Part shown: positions 1-12,000 of the stretch, piece by piece | Layout: each line of letters begins with the position of its first letter | How positions within the stretch are numbered: position 1 is the stretch's first letter | Source: Apostichopus japonicus | Taxonomy: Eukaryota; Echinodermata; Holothuroidea; Aspidochirotida; Stichopodidae | Assembly: GCF_037975245.1 (NCBI RefSeq) | Contig: NC_092568.1 | Span: 24,225,501-24,289,500 of the forward strand | Direction of reading: 5' to 3' | DNA: 64,000 bases | Notes under the pieces: generated by a model | The model's database searches: none | The model's input: only the letters and a program-made list of their open reading frames with translations | What the model was told of the DNA's origin: nothing | Made by a program: the position numbers and the translations under genes

Positions 1-135
1 ATTGGTTTTTTTAATAAACAATCAGCCTAATTTAATTTGATTTATTCATCCAACTATTATACATGTATTTGAAGACAGTGTAGCGACTCTAACAAACTTT
101 TCAGTCAACCTGTACATTAAAGACTGTGTATCAAT

Positions 136-173
136 GGGTACCGTTGTTTTCCGCACACGTTACTTTCCGCTGA
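136..173 (+). repeat. Left terminal inverted repeat of the 705-bp transposon
   Basis: This 38-bp end pairs with 803-840 at 34 of 38 positions. It contains TTGTTTTCCGCA followed by CGTTACTTTCCGCTGA, and it follows the GTATCAAT target duplication directly. Confidence 0.8.
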
Positions 174-802
174 AACAAAACGGTGTTTTCCGCAAACAAA
201 TTTGTCAGCGGAAAACAACGTTTTTTTCAGCGGAAAGTAACGTTTTTTTTTGGGAGGGACAGAATCACTTACTGAATTGATTAGGCACATGGAATGATTT
301 AGGAAGGTGGAGAAGATAGGATTTAACTGTAACAGGATAAATCGGCCATGATTTTAGATGTAACTCGTAAGAAAGGCGGTGCAAAATGCGTGTTCGACTA
401 TTAAAACAGCCCTTACTTATACAGCCATTTCCAGCGAAAATCAAAGATACCGCCTTTTACAACTTTTTTTTAAACTATCATTACGCCGACCGCAGTTTTA
501 ATACTTTATTAGATAGTCAATCCTTCATAACGCGGGTGTCCCTTTGCCCTTTTATCGGCCGACCACCACATACTTCTTTAATAATCCCTAATTACACACC
601 CCCAAGCCTCTGTATTATAAGCAGCTTAACTTTTCTGACATGAACTCAGTCTAACCATCCTTTATCGACGTTCTTTGATACTTTCTCATGTTATTTTAAT
701 CATCCTGCCTGAATTTGGTATCCTAAAATATGCGGAAAATATAGTATACAGGAAGGTGAAAAAAAGGTGTTTTCCGCAGAAGAATTTTTCAGCGGAAAGT
801 AA

Positions 803-840
803 TCAGCGGAAAGTAACGTATGCGGAAAACAACTGAAACC
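803..840 (-). repeat. Right terminal inverted repeat of the 705-bp transposon
   Basis: This is the reverse-complement partner of 136-173, with differences at repeat positions 3, 5, 7 and 21. The second GTATCAAT copy starts immediately after it at 841. Confidence 0.8.
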
Positions 841-977
841 GTATCAATTCCCCAATCTTGTCTTACCAGCGTACTGTCACTTTTGAAGACGGTTACCTAT
901 CCATCCACGTGATTGAAAGAAAGTTTCACCGAAACATCGCTGTACACTAGTGTAAAGCAAAATCCATTCCTAAAATG

Positions 978-1047
978 TACCTTTCCGCCGTAGGTTTCGA
1001 TCCTTTCCGCCATGGCGGAAAGGAATGAAACCTATGGCGGAAAGGTA
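978..1047. repeat. 70-bp near-perfect palindrome (fold-back hairpin)
   Basis: Two 35-bp arms (978-1012 and 1013-1047) are reverse complements with three mismatches and no spacer; the centre is CCATGG. Each arm carries two CTTTCCGCC motifs, close to the TTTCCGC motif in the transposon 140 bp to the left. It may be a miniature relative or remnant of that family. An ATG-initiated frame begins at the centre, but I see nothing protein-like in it. Confidence 0.75.
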
Positions 1048-1647
1048 TGGCGGTATGCACTAGATCCAGGTATGTTAACGTGGGAGGGGGCAGGAGGGGA
1101 TGTTAATTTCTGCCCCAGTTTCTGTCGTGACTTACCGCTCCCAAGATGGGTGTTTCTGGGCAATTCCATGGTAACGGAAGGACATTGGGACTAATTTTCT
1201 GACATTTGAACAAGTATATCATGAATATCCCCATTAATTACAACAAATAATTGTCATCATTGACTAGCTATAACTAGGTACTTCAATTTCCACATATTTT
1301 TTTTTTACACAAACCCTTCCCATGTTTGAAATATGAATATAAATGAGGTCGGTAACGGAAGGACAGCAAATGGGCAAGGGTTTTCACACGTCTTGAGTTT
1401 ATTGTAAAACTTGAAACCATTGGTGTTCTTACTGTACTTATGGCCAAATGTATTTGTACCATATCAGTGTTTAATATCACTTGCAATGTATTAATGTTCT
1501 TTCCATGAATATACTCATCGGTCCATGCTACATAGAAGCTCCTAATGGAAGGAGTGCTGCCAATCTTCAGTGCAATACATGAAGTTTTCATGCATAAAGT
1601 TAGCTGATTGAGGAACAATAACATGGTTTTCATTTAATTTTTTACAG

Positions 1648-1743
1648 GAAAATCTTGCAGGCTTGGGCATAATGACGGTAGGATGTCTTGCTGTACCAGC
1701 CTGGATCATGACACACATAGATGACTACAAAGCTAGAGAGTGA
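1648..1743 (+). CDS. Probable COX8, C-terminal exon (partial gene)
   Basis: A pyrimidine-rich acceptor ending in TTTTTTACAG precedes an open exon of 31 codons plus TGA. The end of the peptide, VPAWIMTHIDDYKARE, follows the COX8 pattern of a short membrane helix, then Pro-x-x-Trp, His/Asn, acidic residues and Tyr-Lys/Arg. COX8 is a small nuclear-encoded subunit of cytochrome c oxidase in the inner mitochondrial membrane; its N-terminal import presequence would be on an upstream exon. I do not find that exon between the window start and 1647, so it is either off the left edge or too divergent to recognise. The identification rests on about 25 residues, and another small mitochondrial membrane protein is possible. 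The phase at the acceptor is assumed to be 0. Confidence 0.55.
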   Translation, partial: ENLAGLGIMTVGCLAVPAWIMTHIDDYKARE

Positions 1744-2796
1744 TTATGATGGTAAAGGAGGGACTTTTTCGTGGCAATGCAGTGCAAGAAGAGAAAACAG
1801 TTATGAAAGCAAGCGGGAGACCTATTTGTGATGTATGCCCACCAAGATGATTAAACATTCTGTGATTATTGAAATATGAAGTTCATCTATCAACCAGACT
1901 CACCTTACACTTTTAATTACTGACCAGAACTATACATGTCATTTCTGAATTCATCGACATAATTGTAGCGCTGTTGAGCGGGAAGAAAATTAGTGCCGTT
2001 TCCAAATGCCTTTTATTGATCAGAGATGCATGTACTGTATGGGTTAAATGAATGTTTTTCTTTGCATGTACCAATTTTATTTGTTGAAGGATATCATGCA
2101 ACAACTATGAGTCCTTCAAGTAGACATAAAATCCATGCGCCACAAGTACTACTGTAGGGTAGGAAACCAGGCACTAGTTGTCTCTCATGTCTTCATCATC
2201 CCATTCCAGGAGTGTATGCAGACACTTTTCTGGCAACAGACATATTAAAGGAGATAAGTATGCACAGCAAACAAATTTGATTTCCTGTTTGACGGATTTC
2301 TAAGTCAAATTATGTGACTGTAAGTTTTAGGTCAAATTGTACATCAATGAGTTACTCTTCACGAGCTACCATAATTTATCGTTGAATTAATCGCAAGAGA
2401 ATTGTCGGAAATTGGCATCTGTATATGGCAATTCAGAATGACCTAAAAGCAACAGGATAGTAGGATACATTTTAAGTCTTTTATCATGTCAGAAAATTGT
2501 ACATCAGTGCTTCAAACTGTGAAAGTTCCTTATTTTTTCATAAATATTTAAGTGAAGTCATACATGCCTCTGTATTTCAGCACTTTAAATCATGGAGTTT
2601 CAGTAATTTGTGATCATGGTATAAAGAATTTTTTTGAGTGAATTTGAATCTTGTTAAATGGTGTTTACTTGTAAAATTGTGGATTTCATAAGAAGTTAAT
2701 CATTTAGACTTTTCTCATCTTTGTGGGTTTACATTATTACTGCAGTAGTTTTACTCCCTTTAAGACTCAGTATGGTTTGTAACATAAATGAGATTC

Positions 2797-2802
2797 AATA
2801 AA
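2797..2802 (+). promoter_or_regulatory. Candidate poly(A) signal for the COX8-like gene
   Basis: This AATAAA is a canonical hexamer about 1.05 kb after the COX8-like stop codon. It would give a long 3' UTR for so small a gene, so the assignment is tentative. Between the stop and this site I see no other coding signal. Confidence 0.35.
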
Positions 2803-2843
2803 GTGGGAGATATCAGTTACATACATATTTTTCTGTATATTTA

Positions 2844-3036
2844 CTGTTGAGACCAAACATAACTGTTCCTGTGTATTTCCTATTGCTGAGACCTAACATA
2901 ACTGTTCCTGTTTATTTCCTGTTGCTGAGACCTAACATATTTGTTCCTGTTTATTTCCTGTTGCTGAGACCTAATATAACTGTTCCTGTTTATTTACTGA
3001 TGTGGAGACCTAAAATAACTGTTCCTGTTTATGATG
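2844..3036 (+). repeat. 39-bp minisatellite, about 5 copies
   Basis: Five successive units of about 39 bp share a core of GAGACCTAA followed by ATAACTGTTCCTGT and a TTTATT-type end. The period is a multiple of three, so the array stays open and would read as a repeated 13-residue peptide containing RPNITVPVY. I treat that as a by-product of the period: there is no splice or codon evidence for a gene. Confidence 0.85.
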
Positions 3037-3049
3037 AAGGCTAGTCACT

Positions 3050-5190
3050 CACTATCAGTCAATATTTTTCCTTGAATGACTACAGTGCTATTGGGTGAAG
3101 CTTAAAAAAACTTGAGCCTTTTCTAATTCAAAGAATGTGTGACTCACTGCAACACTATTGTAGAGTCTGAAAGAAGAGGGTATTGGATATTTAGGATGAA
3201 GGGAACCATTCCATAGATCACAGTAGTAGTATTACCAGATTTACCAAGCACACTCAACAGAGTCTAAGTCAAATAAAAATTCTTGTAATGTAGTGATTTG
3301 GAAGACTGGACGAGAAATGGGTTCATCCAGGGATACAGAGAAATCAGAATTGGAAACCAAGAGAAGTGGATGGAATTTATCATGGAAACCGTCTTTCGAT
3401 CAGCCAAGCATCAGCACAGAAACTGTTAAATGATTGTAAATGTATGAAAACCTCACATACAAACATGAGAGAAAAGACATCTGCAATTTTTGTCAAATCT
3501 TTTGACCCACTTTCAATAAGTTATACAATGATATTACACTTTTACAATGCTAGTACTGCTTCAATTCACCATACCTGTTCAGTTCACCATGCTTCAGTTC
3601 ACCATACCACCACACCATACCAATTCACCATACCATGTCTCCATATATATAAAAAAAAGCACAAGTATAAGTGATAAAATGGAAAATTTTAGACCCTTTC
3701 TTACAAAGTTCAAAATCAAATGTTGTAAATTCCAAATAAAAGAAATTTTTCCTTAAAGTGATAAAATTCCACAAGGTTAACCATTCTTTGGAAGAAAATA
3801 CAGAAATAATCGGAACACGTTGAACAGATTTTACCTCATTGTCATAATAAATACTTGCTCATATGCTAAGACCTTTTGCAGCAAAAAGATGTATTGCTAT
3901 ATCTGTAATATGCTACCCTATTCTCCAACTACTGTACTTGCTTATGTTGTTGGTATCAATTCAACAAACAATGAAAGACAAAAGAGCATTGAAAAGTGAA
4001 GAAATTGAATCAGACACTGACTTGATTTTAAAATAATTTTTGTTGTTGGCTATTTGCATTTGGTAAACAAGTTTATTAGTACTATTATTACTGTTATTTT
4101 TTTTTATTTGGTTGCCAATTTCTAGCGGTCGTAGCAAACCAACCAAAGACTCATTTAAATCACAGAGTATATTTGATGTAAACCAGAGGTTGATTATTTC
4201 ACCATGTTATCATTACTTAGAAGGTGAAATGGACACATACCTTGATTTAAGATGTCCAATTTGTAATGCAAATAGTGTCCTTACGACACAGGTGGGCAAT
4301 TTGTTGGTAATTATTAATACAGTATCTTATAATGGTAACAAGACAGAGCCATTGGCTCTGAGCACAACTGATTCCTAAATTTTCAAAAACAAAGAGTATC
4401 CCACTAGTTGGGTAATGAGCATTACTACTGTAGAACAACCAAGAATGTTGATACAAAGCTGGGTCGCATAAGTTTATAAAATGATCCACATTAAAAATAA
4501 AAAATTTGAAAAAAATGATCTTCCACCTTTTGTATGGTTAAATGATAGCACTGGTTATTAGGCAAATGCCATAAATACCCTGTTACAAATCTATAAAATG
4601 TCTGCCAAATACATGGAATAAAACACATGGTTATAAACATGTTGTTGAAAAGAAAGTAAAATGCAACAGAGTTACCAAAAAAACAATCATTTTTAGTTGT
4701 CAGCTAAGATGAATATATTTTATAAATATAAAAAAAAATAATGTGATACATGTGTATAGAGAAAACAAGTAATCAAATGTGCTTACAAATTGGATTGCGT
4801 GATATTTTGTGCATCAGAAGCTATACAATAAAGTACAAAATGTTCTCAAAAGATAAAAATACATTCATGCCAACATTTATTTTGAAAGACTTAATCTATT
4901 GCATAAAGTGACCAGTAATTCCTCAAAATATGCTAGAAAGACAAATGTCAACCCTTCTTTCCCTTTTTAATTTGATCTACTGCCTGCAATTATTAAATTT
5001 CTAATTTTCAATTTCCTAGCAAATTTTCTTTTGAAATGCAATATTTTGTAATTTCAGCCTCTTACCTACAAATAAAATCAGAAATGTTTTTAGATGGTAA
5101 ATTGAACTTGAGCAACTTCATGCAAAGGATGGCAAATGTTTCACCAGTGTTGGTCATCACTGCTTCATTTTTATGGAAGTGTCAGAGAGG
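3050..5190. other. Gene-poor stretch between the COX8-like exon and HHAT
   Basis: Apart from one orphan exon-like segment (4126-4291), this is AT-rich sequence with simple repeats, such as TTCACCATAC-type short repeats near 3560-3630. I see no recognisable gene here. Confidence 0.5.
4126..4291 (+). CDS. Orphan exon-like segment with a CxxC pair, unknown
   Basis: A long pyrimidine tract ending in TTTCTAG precedes the segment, and it ends at CACAG followed by GTGGGC, a possible donor. The frame between (one base, then 55 codons) is open and ends DLRCPICNANSVLTTQ, with a Cys-x-x-Cys pair as in zinc-binding modules. I do not recognise the protein. No exon of matching phase was found on either side, so it may be a relic, part of a larger unseen gene, or chance. 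Confidence 0.2.
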
Positions 5191-5194
5191 GAAG

Positions 5195-5415
5195 TTCATA
5201 TCATGCTTTTCTGTGATGAGTTAGTTATCATAATAAACCATGCAGTTTGGATTTGCAGATTAAAATAGTTCATATTATGTTTTCTGTGATGAGTTAGTTA
5301 TCATAATAAACCATGCAGTTTTGAGTTGTAGATTAAAATAGTTCAATATCATGTTTTTCTGTGATGAGTTAGTTTCATAATAAACCATGCAGTTTGGAGT
5401 TGTATATTAAAACAG
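5195..5415 (+). repeat. Tandem repeat of about 72 bp, 3 copies
   Basis: Three copies of a unit containing TTTCTGTGATGAGTTAGTT, then TCATAATAAACCATGCAGTT, then a TTAAAA-containing tail run head to tail with small indels. The array lies beyond the likely 3' end of HHAT. Confidence 0.85.
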
Positions 5416-5633
5416 TTATGAAATCTTGATCCAAAATATTTGTTCATTTTACGAAAAATGAGAAATGCCCAATCTACTAAAGGTTTAACTTGTTTAACAG
5501 AAATAACAAAAGATGATTTTTAGTTTCAACAAAAGTGTGTTTCATTCGATGGGCTATATGTTTGTTTATAACACAAGGAATGTTTTAAGAGAGTATCAAA
5601 GAGCAATGGTACTATGTAAGCAACACACACATA

Positions 5634-5639
5634 TTTAAT
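5634..5639 (-). promoter_or_regulatory. Candidate poly(A) signal for HHAT (ATTAAA)
   Basis: On the minus strand ATTAAA lies about 260 bases after the HHAT stop and is followed at once by TATGTGTGTGTTGC, a GU-rich element of the kind found downstream of cleavage sites. I saw no AATAAA nearer the stop. Confidence 0.35.
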
Positions 5640-5895
5640 CCTCACCCCTTCCAGACAGTGTTACTGCAGGTTACTAACTACACTCAAACTGAATCACCTC
5701 TGAGAGTCACACCCTGTATACTTTTAAACTGCTGATAAATGCTCCCAATTTGTTAATCGTAAATGTAAGCGGCAAGCCCTAAACTTGTTTTAAGCAGGTC
5801 CAACAAACCTGTAATTCTTTCAAAGAAAACATGTATGAATACACAGATAAAGTCTTACAGTGGCACTGCGATGACATAGTCCCACTTTTACATCG

Positions 5896-6041
5896 CTAAG
5901 CTTCCTTCTCTTTGGGGTTGGATCGGAAGTAATAGCCCTTTGTACATAGATATCTCTTGCCCCAGATGCGCCGTGCTTCAAGGTTCATTTGTAGATTACA
6001 GTACACAGACACGAATATCCACAAGATCTGCGATGGGTGTC
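5896..6041 (-). CDS. HHAT: HHAT last coding exon, TAG stop
   Basis: The exon encodes HPSQILWIFVSVYCNLQMNL and a basic tail ending NPKEKEA before TAG. It corresponds to the final human helix plus a tail longer than the human one. Confidence 0.9.
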
Positions 6042-9000
6042 CTGAGAACAGATAAAACCAAAGTTATTAAAATCGTCGTAAATGTTCTGTTTCCATACCT
6101 GATAATTACTGTACAGTAAACCACCTCGGTACTCACTTCAAGGGCTAAAATCTAATGTAATGCTACATTATATTATTGAATGTTACACCAATGCTATTTT
6201 GGAATACTGTTCTTTCACTTATGAAATTCCATCATAACCTCAGCTAAGGCTTAAGCAAGAGAGCCATTCATAACAAATTTTTGAAGTGATATCACGAGCA
6301 ATTTTCCAGTTTTTCAGAGTAGCCTAGTCAAATTGAATTGTAATGTTCATTCTTTTCAACCCGTATGAATTCCTAACTGTACTGTCTAATCTGTCCAATT
6401 TTCTTTGTACTGTCTAATCTGTCCAAATTCTCTATGTACTGTCTAATCTGTCCAAATTCTCTTTCAGCCATCTTTGAGACACATTCTCTTTTCTATATCC
6501 CCAGCCCCCCCCCCCCCTTCCCCAATGCCACCTGTGGCTATACTACTGCTCCAAGAATTCAGACAGAGTATATGTATATAAGGACTGACATTTGTGAGTC
6601 AGAATTGATAAATTTGTCAACTACAATGTGTCCCTTTATAATTATCTGTAGACATGCCATGATTACATCATTCATGCATGATGATTTGAAGTTTGGTTTG
6701 ATATCTGACCAGATGCCACAACAATTAGGATGTAATCTTTTAATCGATATTACCTGAAAATAACATATTTTTAATTTGAATCTTGAGAGTCTCCTCTCCA
6801 TGCAGATAGACCAAATTAGCAGCAACGATGAAAGTATTGGGCAGCACGAGCACAAGACCCATCAATCTACGGTAAGTTGCCCCCGACAACCAGGCATCCT
6901 GAATAATGATAAAATGTAAAAGGGTGATTTAAACAAAATGTCTCCATTGAAGACCAGGTAGTTAACCAAGTGCAATCAAAATCAATAGCAAAGGACTGAA
7001 GCAATGGCTACTGAACGTAACAGTCATGCATTCATTCAACCATTCTGAGTTTACATCGAGATCACACAAGCTTAAAATCTGGAACGATTTCCTGGTTGTG
7101 ACGACTTGGTCCAACTTTCTTCAGATAAAACATGGTAGCTCTAGCTATGGTAGCTTTATAGAACTCCTCTATTAAAACAATGTATTTGCTTTGAAACTTA
7201 AATCAAATGCATTACCGATTTTGATCAAGAAACCATAATTTGACCCTCGAGTTTGCCTGCAATAGCGTAAGCTGCTTACACTGCATAATACACAACCTGC
7301 CGCTTGAAATATCTCACCATGTCCTTTGCATAGAGTGTCCTTCCGAGTTTACCGGCCAGAACCTCCAACATGATGCCAAACCAGTTCAAGATAGCCCATA
7401 CAAAAACAAAACTTTGAGGTCCATGCCAGAAAAAGACAAATAGGAACGTTACAGCAGCAGACATTATATTCATCAGTACGCCTTGTCTGGAACCCCCGAG
7501 AGGAATAAAAATGTATCTGAAATCAAAATAAACAAAATAAAAACAACTTACTTTTACACATTCTATTACACAGGCTCTCTAGTGGAAAAGCAGTTTGCTA
7601 ACAGTTTTATTTTATTTTAAAATAAAAACAAGTATCAAATTATGATAGCTTGAACAAAGTGGTTAATGGAAGAATTAAACTCAATGAATTAACTTTAACC
7701 ACATTATAAGAAATTGGCAATTCAAAAGTAAATTGGTAAAATTTACTTAAATTTACTTAAATTTGCTGTCTGCTAAATATATTTGCAAAATACCTCACTG
7801 CAATGTACTGCTTACTAACCTTCTTCCCCAAGTTTCTCCCAAGTGTATGTGTGATATTTCAAATGCATGTTCATGTTGCTGACTAATGTTTTCTTGCCTT
7901 TACATTTCTTAATCAACATTACACATATATGCAAACCCTTTTGATTCTGATTAGCACAGTATAACAACAGACAAAAGAACAATCACAAACAAAAGTACCA
8001 AAACAAATAAAACAGAAAGTGATGTATGTAACCCTACCTTATGTCCTAATTAACAACTTGATGTGATTATGGTATTCCAATTAGCAACATGTTAATTGCA
8101 ATTGTATGAGTTGGATCAATTTACATGTGATTGCTGTCAGAGAGTGAAATAAGAATGTTAAGATGTTTGTCATGCCACTTACAATGCAGCTCTTTAGCTG
8201 AAAGCACCACATTAATTTCAATTAATCAAGAAATAGTTTGTTGTTTGAATTTAGGGTTCCTTTGGGGTTACATCCAGCATACCTAACACTTATGTAACAA
8301 AATGAAAGTAAATGATAAATTGATCAAAATGCACTGCATTTTGAGTGGGGACAGCCAGAAGGCCATCTTAGTTTGATCAACAAGGAAATCATTACTGGGG
8401 ATTTTTTGTTGTGGGCACAATTGAGCAAAATGCTATACACTATCATAAAAGGCTGCTTTAAGAATGGACACACTAACCTCACAAGAAATCTATGCAAGCC
8501 TCTGTCAAAGTACCTGTAGGATGAAATGAAAATCCACAGATATAAATGAAGGTATTTAATAAACCTGTTATCTCCTCGTATTTTCCAAAATGAGAATGGA
8601 ACAAATGACAATACGAGAGAGGGGTTAATGCAACTAACATTCTCTTTCAATAAACCATACATAAACCAGGTTCCATAAAGCACAGACAATGTCATCACAG
8701 AAAATCCAGACTCTTGTCAGGTGACAAGTACAATAAATAGTTTGTAAATTCCCCCTTCAACTCTCATACCAAAGAGAGGGTTTTTGCACTGACATTTCCA
8801 ACTACAGGTAACAGTAATATATAGTGCTAACTTAACAAAACTTAATGAAACCCTTAGAATTCGACAAAAAACTAGTAGGAGTTCCTCATCGAACCAAAAC
8901 TGGGAATAAGCAAATGTATTGATTGTCTTACTTCCACATGTCTTTAAAAGAATAAAGCCCCAAAACACAAACAGGTGGCAGAGGTGCATTGAACCCATCT

Positions 9001-12000
9001 AGCAGAGCAATAGCTCTAGGGAATCCATACAATATCAAATACTTCATCTGAAAGAATACCAGGCTAAGAACAATTACTGCGGCTGTGGAGTGAAAAAGAG
9101 ATATTTAAATGTTAAATGAAACATAAACAGGTACGAAAATCAAGAAATGGCATGATATGATGATTCTAACGACATTGGTGGGGCTGAACAGACTTTTAAA
9201 TATAACCTCTCTTTAATAGATTATTACAAAATTACTGGTAAAGAAAGGGTAAAATAAATGAAAAACATCGTTGGAGTCAAAGAGATAAATAAAGCATAGC
9301 TCTCGTAGATTGACAAAAAATTACTGCAAAATATGGGTCAAAACAAAGGCAAGACAGTGACTTTACAACTTGACATAATAATAACTAGTCATATTTATTC
9401 CGATTTTGAGAGTACACAATGTATGCATAACATTATCAAAAGCATCATTCTTTTGGTGCAGATAACAAACACAGAGAGCCAAGATCATCAGAATAAAGAA
9501 GAAGAGAACGAGGGAACCCAAGAGAGCAGGATTATTCTCCCATCGACTATTCTCCCATCAGGTGGTGTATGAACATTTAATTGTTGCTAATTTTGGTTTT
9601 TCTTATTTTCTTTTCTCTTTGTTTGTATTATCTGTAAATGACTTGTCAATATTACACATATTTTGATAAATTGCAGTAAAATAAAATAGACCTAGCATTC
9701 TGTTTCCGACCTGTTCATGTTTTGTTTTATGATTCCAGTACTAATTTTAGACACTATTGCAGAAGCTGCTGCAGACTGAAGCCGTAACCAACCAAGGCTT
9801 ATCATTGAGAATATAATATTTCACAGACTTTCACACTATTTATATTATCCAAAGCAGTACAAACCCAAATTAAACTGACAATGTGAAAAGGTCACAATAA
9901 CTTGTGTTATGTGCTACTTACAACTGACAAGGCATTTCATTTACACTGATCATGCATTCTGTGGCTATTAAATACTTAAAACCAAAATAAGAAACTGCTA
10001 TTTAGTTCACTTACAATGGAACTGAATCCTATGACTTTCACCAAACTAATTTCTGATCAAATTATTTTGAATGGATCAGAAAAACTTTGAAGATGTTAGG
10101 ACATATGTTTAACGATGTTGTGAATAGACATAACACTTACAGAGTGTTGGAAATGATTCTTCTCTTAAAATGTCTTTTCTGTGAGCTAATGCTGGAACAT
10201 ACAGGAAGTGAAGAAAGAATTCAACTGCTAGCAGTGCAAGTGTGTATCGGATGAATTCTGACAGAAATCCCCACAGCATTTCCTTGTTAAGAGGTTCAAC
10301 AGGTTTGTTCATCTAGAGATAGAACAAGTGAAACATTGTAAGGTAAAGTAACAATGACACAAAGTAGATGTGGACACAATTTAGAGATCAGTTACAGCCT
10401 ACAGTGTTGAAACTAGTCTTGACACGGGTCATTACATTTCAAGTGCAAACTGATTGAACAATATTGTTGACTTCTTCTCCCCAAAGATGTTAATCGAAGT
10501 GAAACGATGCAAATGACTTGGAAGGAAACATTCTAAGGATGTTTTTACATGTTGGTTGTCGGACAAAATGTGACAAATAACAAGGAATGCCCAAATTGTG
10601 CACAGTAGGATAGATATGTGGGTTTGGTGAATAGAACACAAGCTTGAGGGCAGTAAAACCCCCCTTCTGGTGGATCATATGTCTTCCACTATGTAAGCTA
10701 TACTTCAGTTTTTTTAAAGTGATGGAGAGTGATACCAATTGATCAATTTTACCTATTTGGATATATTTAGTTACAACGCAATCTAAATTTCATATGCAAA
10801 TAACTAATTATTCGCTGGAAAAGCTGATTTTCTGGCAGCAGAACAGATTTTTTTTGGGCCGTCTTGGACGAGTGCTAAAAGTGTGCACCTGACTCAAGTG
10901 ATGTAGAAAAATTAAATGCAAATGACTAAACCTGATCCTTAATCTGAAGTGACTCTAACATCTATGCCAGCCAACTTTACTGGTGCATGAACATAGGCAC
11001 CTATTAGCATACCTGTGTTCTGAAGAGATCATAGGTGGTACAAGGCCCGGCGAATACAAATGGCAAATATAGAGCATAGCTGAGAGCATCAAACAGCGTA
11101 TCTTGAGTGTTCTCAGAGGATGGAGAAACAGGCAAGTTTTCTTCATCGCAGCACTCCAGAGAAAAACTCACCAATTTGATAATACAAATTGCTGTAAAGA
11201 ACTTAGCATGCTCCAGGTGAGGAAATCCAAAATAAGCCGTCTTTAAAGAAGAGAAAAAAACAACAAGATTCCATTTGAGCTGTAGTTAATGTGTTTCTGT
11301 GTTATTACTAAAGCTACATCACATTCAACATCTATTTATTACTTATCTTGGCTATAGCACCGTCTTGAATTTGGTCAGCTTTTGACAAATTATACTCAAG
11401 ACGTGAATGCAATCGATAAAATACCGTACTAGATTTTGTTCCATCCAGTGGCGGTTCACTTTTATTCAATTTTTAGAATTTAACTATGTCAAAACATTTA
11501 TCAAGAGCAATTCAAATATCTGTTCACTTAAAAGTCTTCTACAGTGCTGTGTGTCAGTGCCTCTGCATTTTTTAGCTTGATAGAACCATTTACATTTTTG
11601 AAATAGGAGACACATACCCTTCACATTTGGCTTGGAAGTTTAGATGCCAAACAATTACCCATTATCATGTTTGCAACTAACAAACACATCTGAATATAGC
11701 AGTAAAGAAAAATGCAAAATTCACTTCAGTGGTTCCATTATAGTTAAAGGAAGGATGTCTAATTGAAAGTGAAAAGGACTTATAAGAAATGAGATTTTGT
11801 TCTAGCCAGTTGATACTCTTTTATCAGAGCTTTGAGAAGCGTATTGGTCTCAGGAGCCCTAACAATCAATTTTTGGGCATCAATTAATTTTTCTTTTCCC
11901 ATACCTTATAGATATAACTAGAAATTGAATAGAATTAACCAAATCTTACTATAATAGAGTTAGCTCCCTCTACATAGAGACTGCAGAGTTGTAGAGTAGA

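Larger units (their letters stand above)
136..840. mobile_element. Non-autonomous DNA transposon (MITE-like), 705 bp
   Basis: The element is bounded by direct copies of GTATCAAT at 128-135 and 841-848, which read as an 8-bp target-site duplication. Its ends are 38-bp inverted repeats (136-173 and 803-840) that differ at four positions and both start with GG. Extra GCGGAAA/TTTCCGC motifs lie just inside both ends (for example 174-245 and 766-800) in both orientations, like the subterminal transposase-binding repeats of some DNA transposons. I see no transposase-like open frame inside, so it probably moved using a transposase supplied elsewhere. An 8-bp duplication fits hAT, P or Merlin; GG ends slightly favour Merlin. 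The superfamily is inference. Confidence 0.8.

Noticed and set aside
386-643. 85-codon open frame inside the transposon
   Set aside because: It has no DDE/RNase H-like or DNA-binding pattern and is far too short for a transposase; it reads as chance sequence inside a non-autonomous element.
1283-1633. 116-codon minus-strand frame upstream of the COX8-like exon
   Set aside because: It lies opposite the acceptor tract, has no recognisable domain, and lacks any supporting splice signals.
2847-3044. Open frame through the 39-bp minisatellite as a repeat protein
   Set aside because: Openness follows from a period divisible by three; there is no splice context or upstream coding region.
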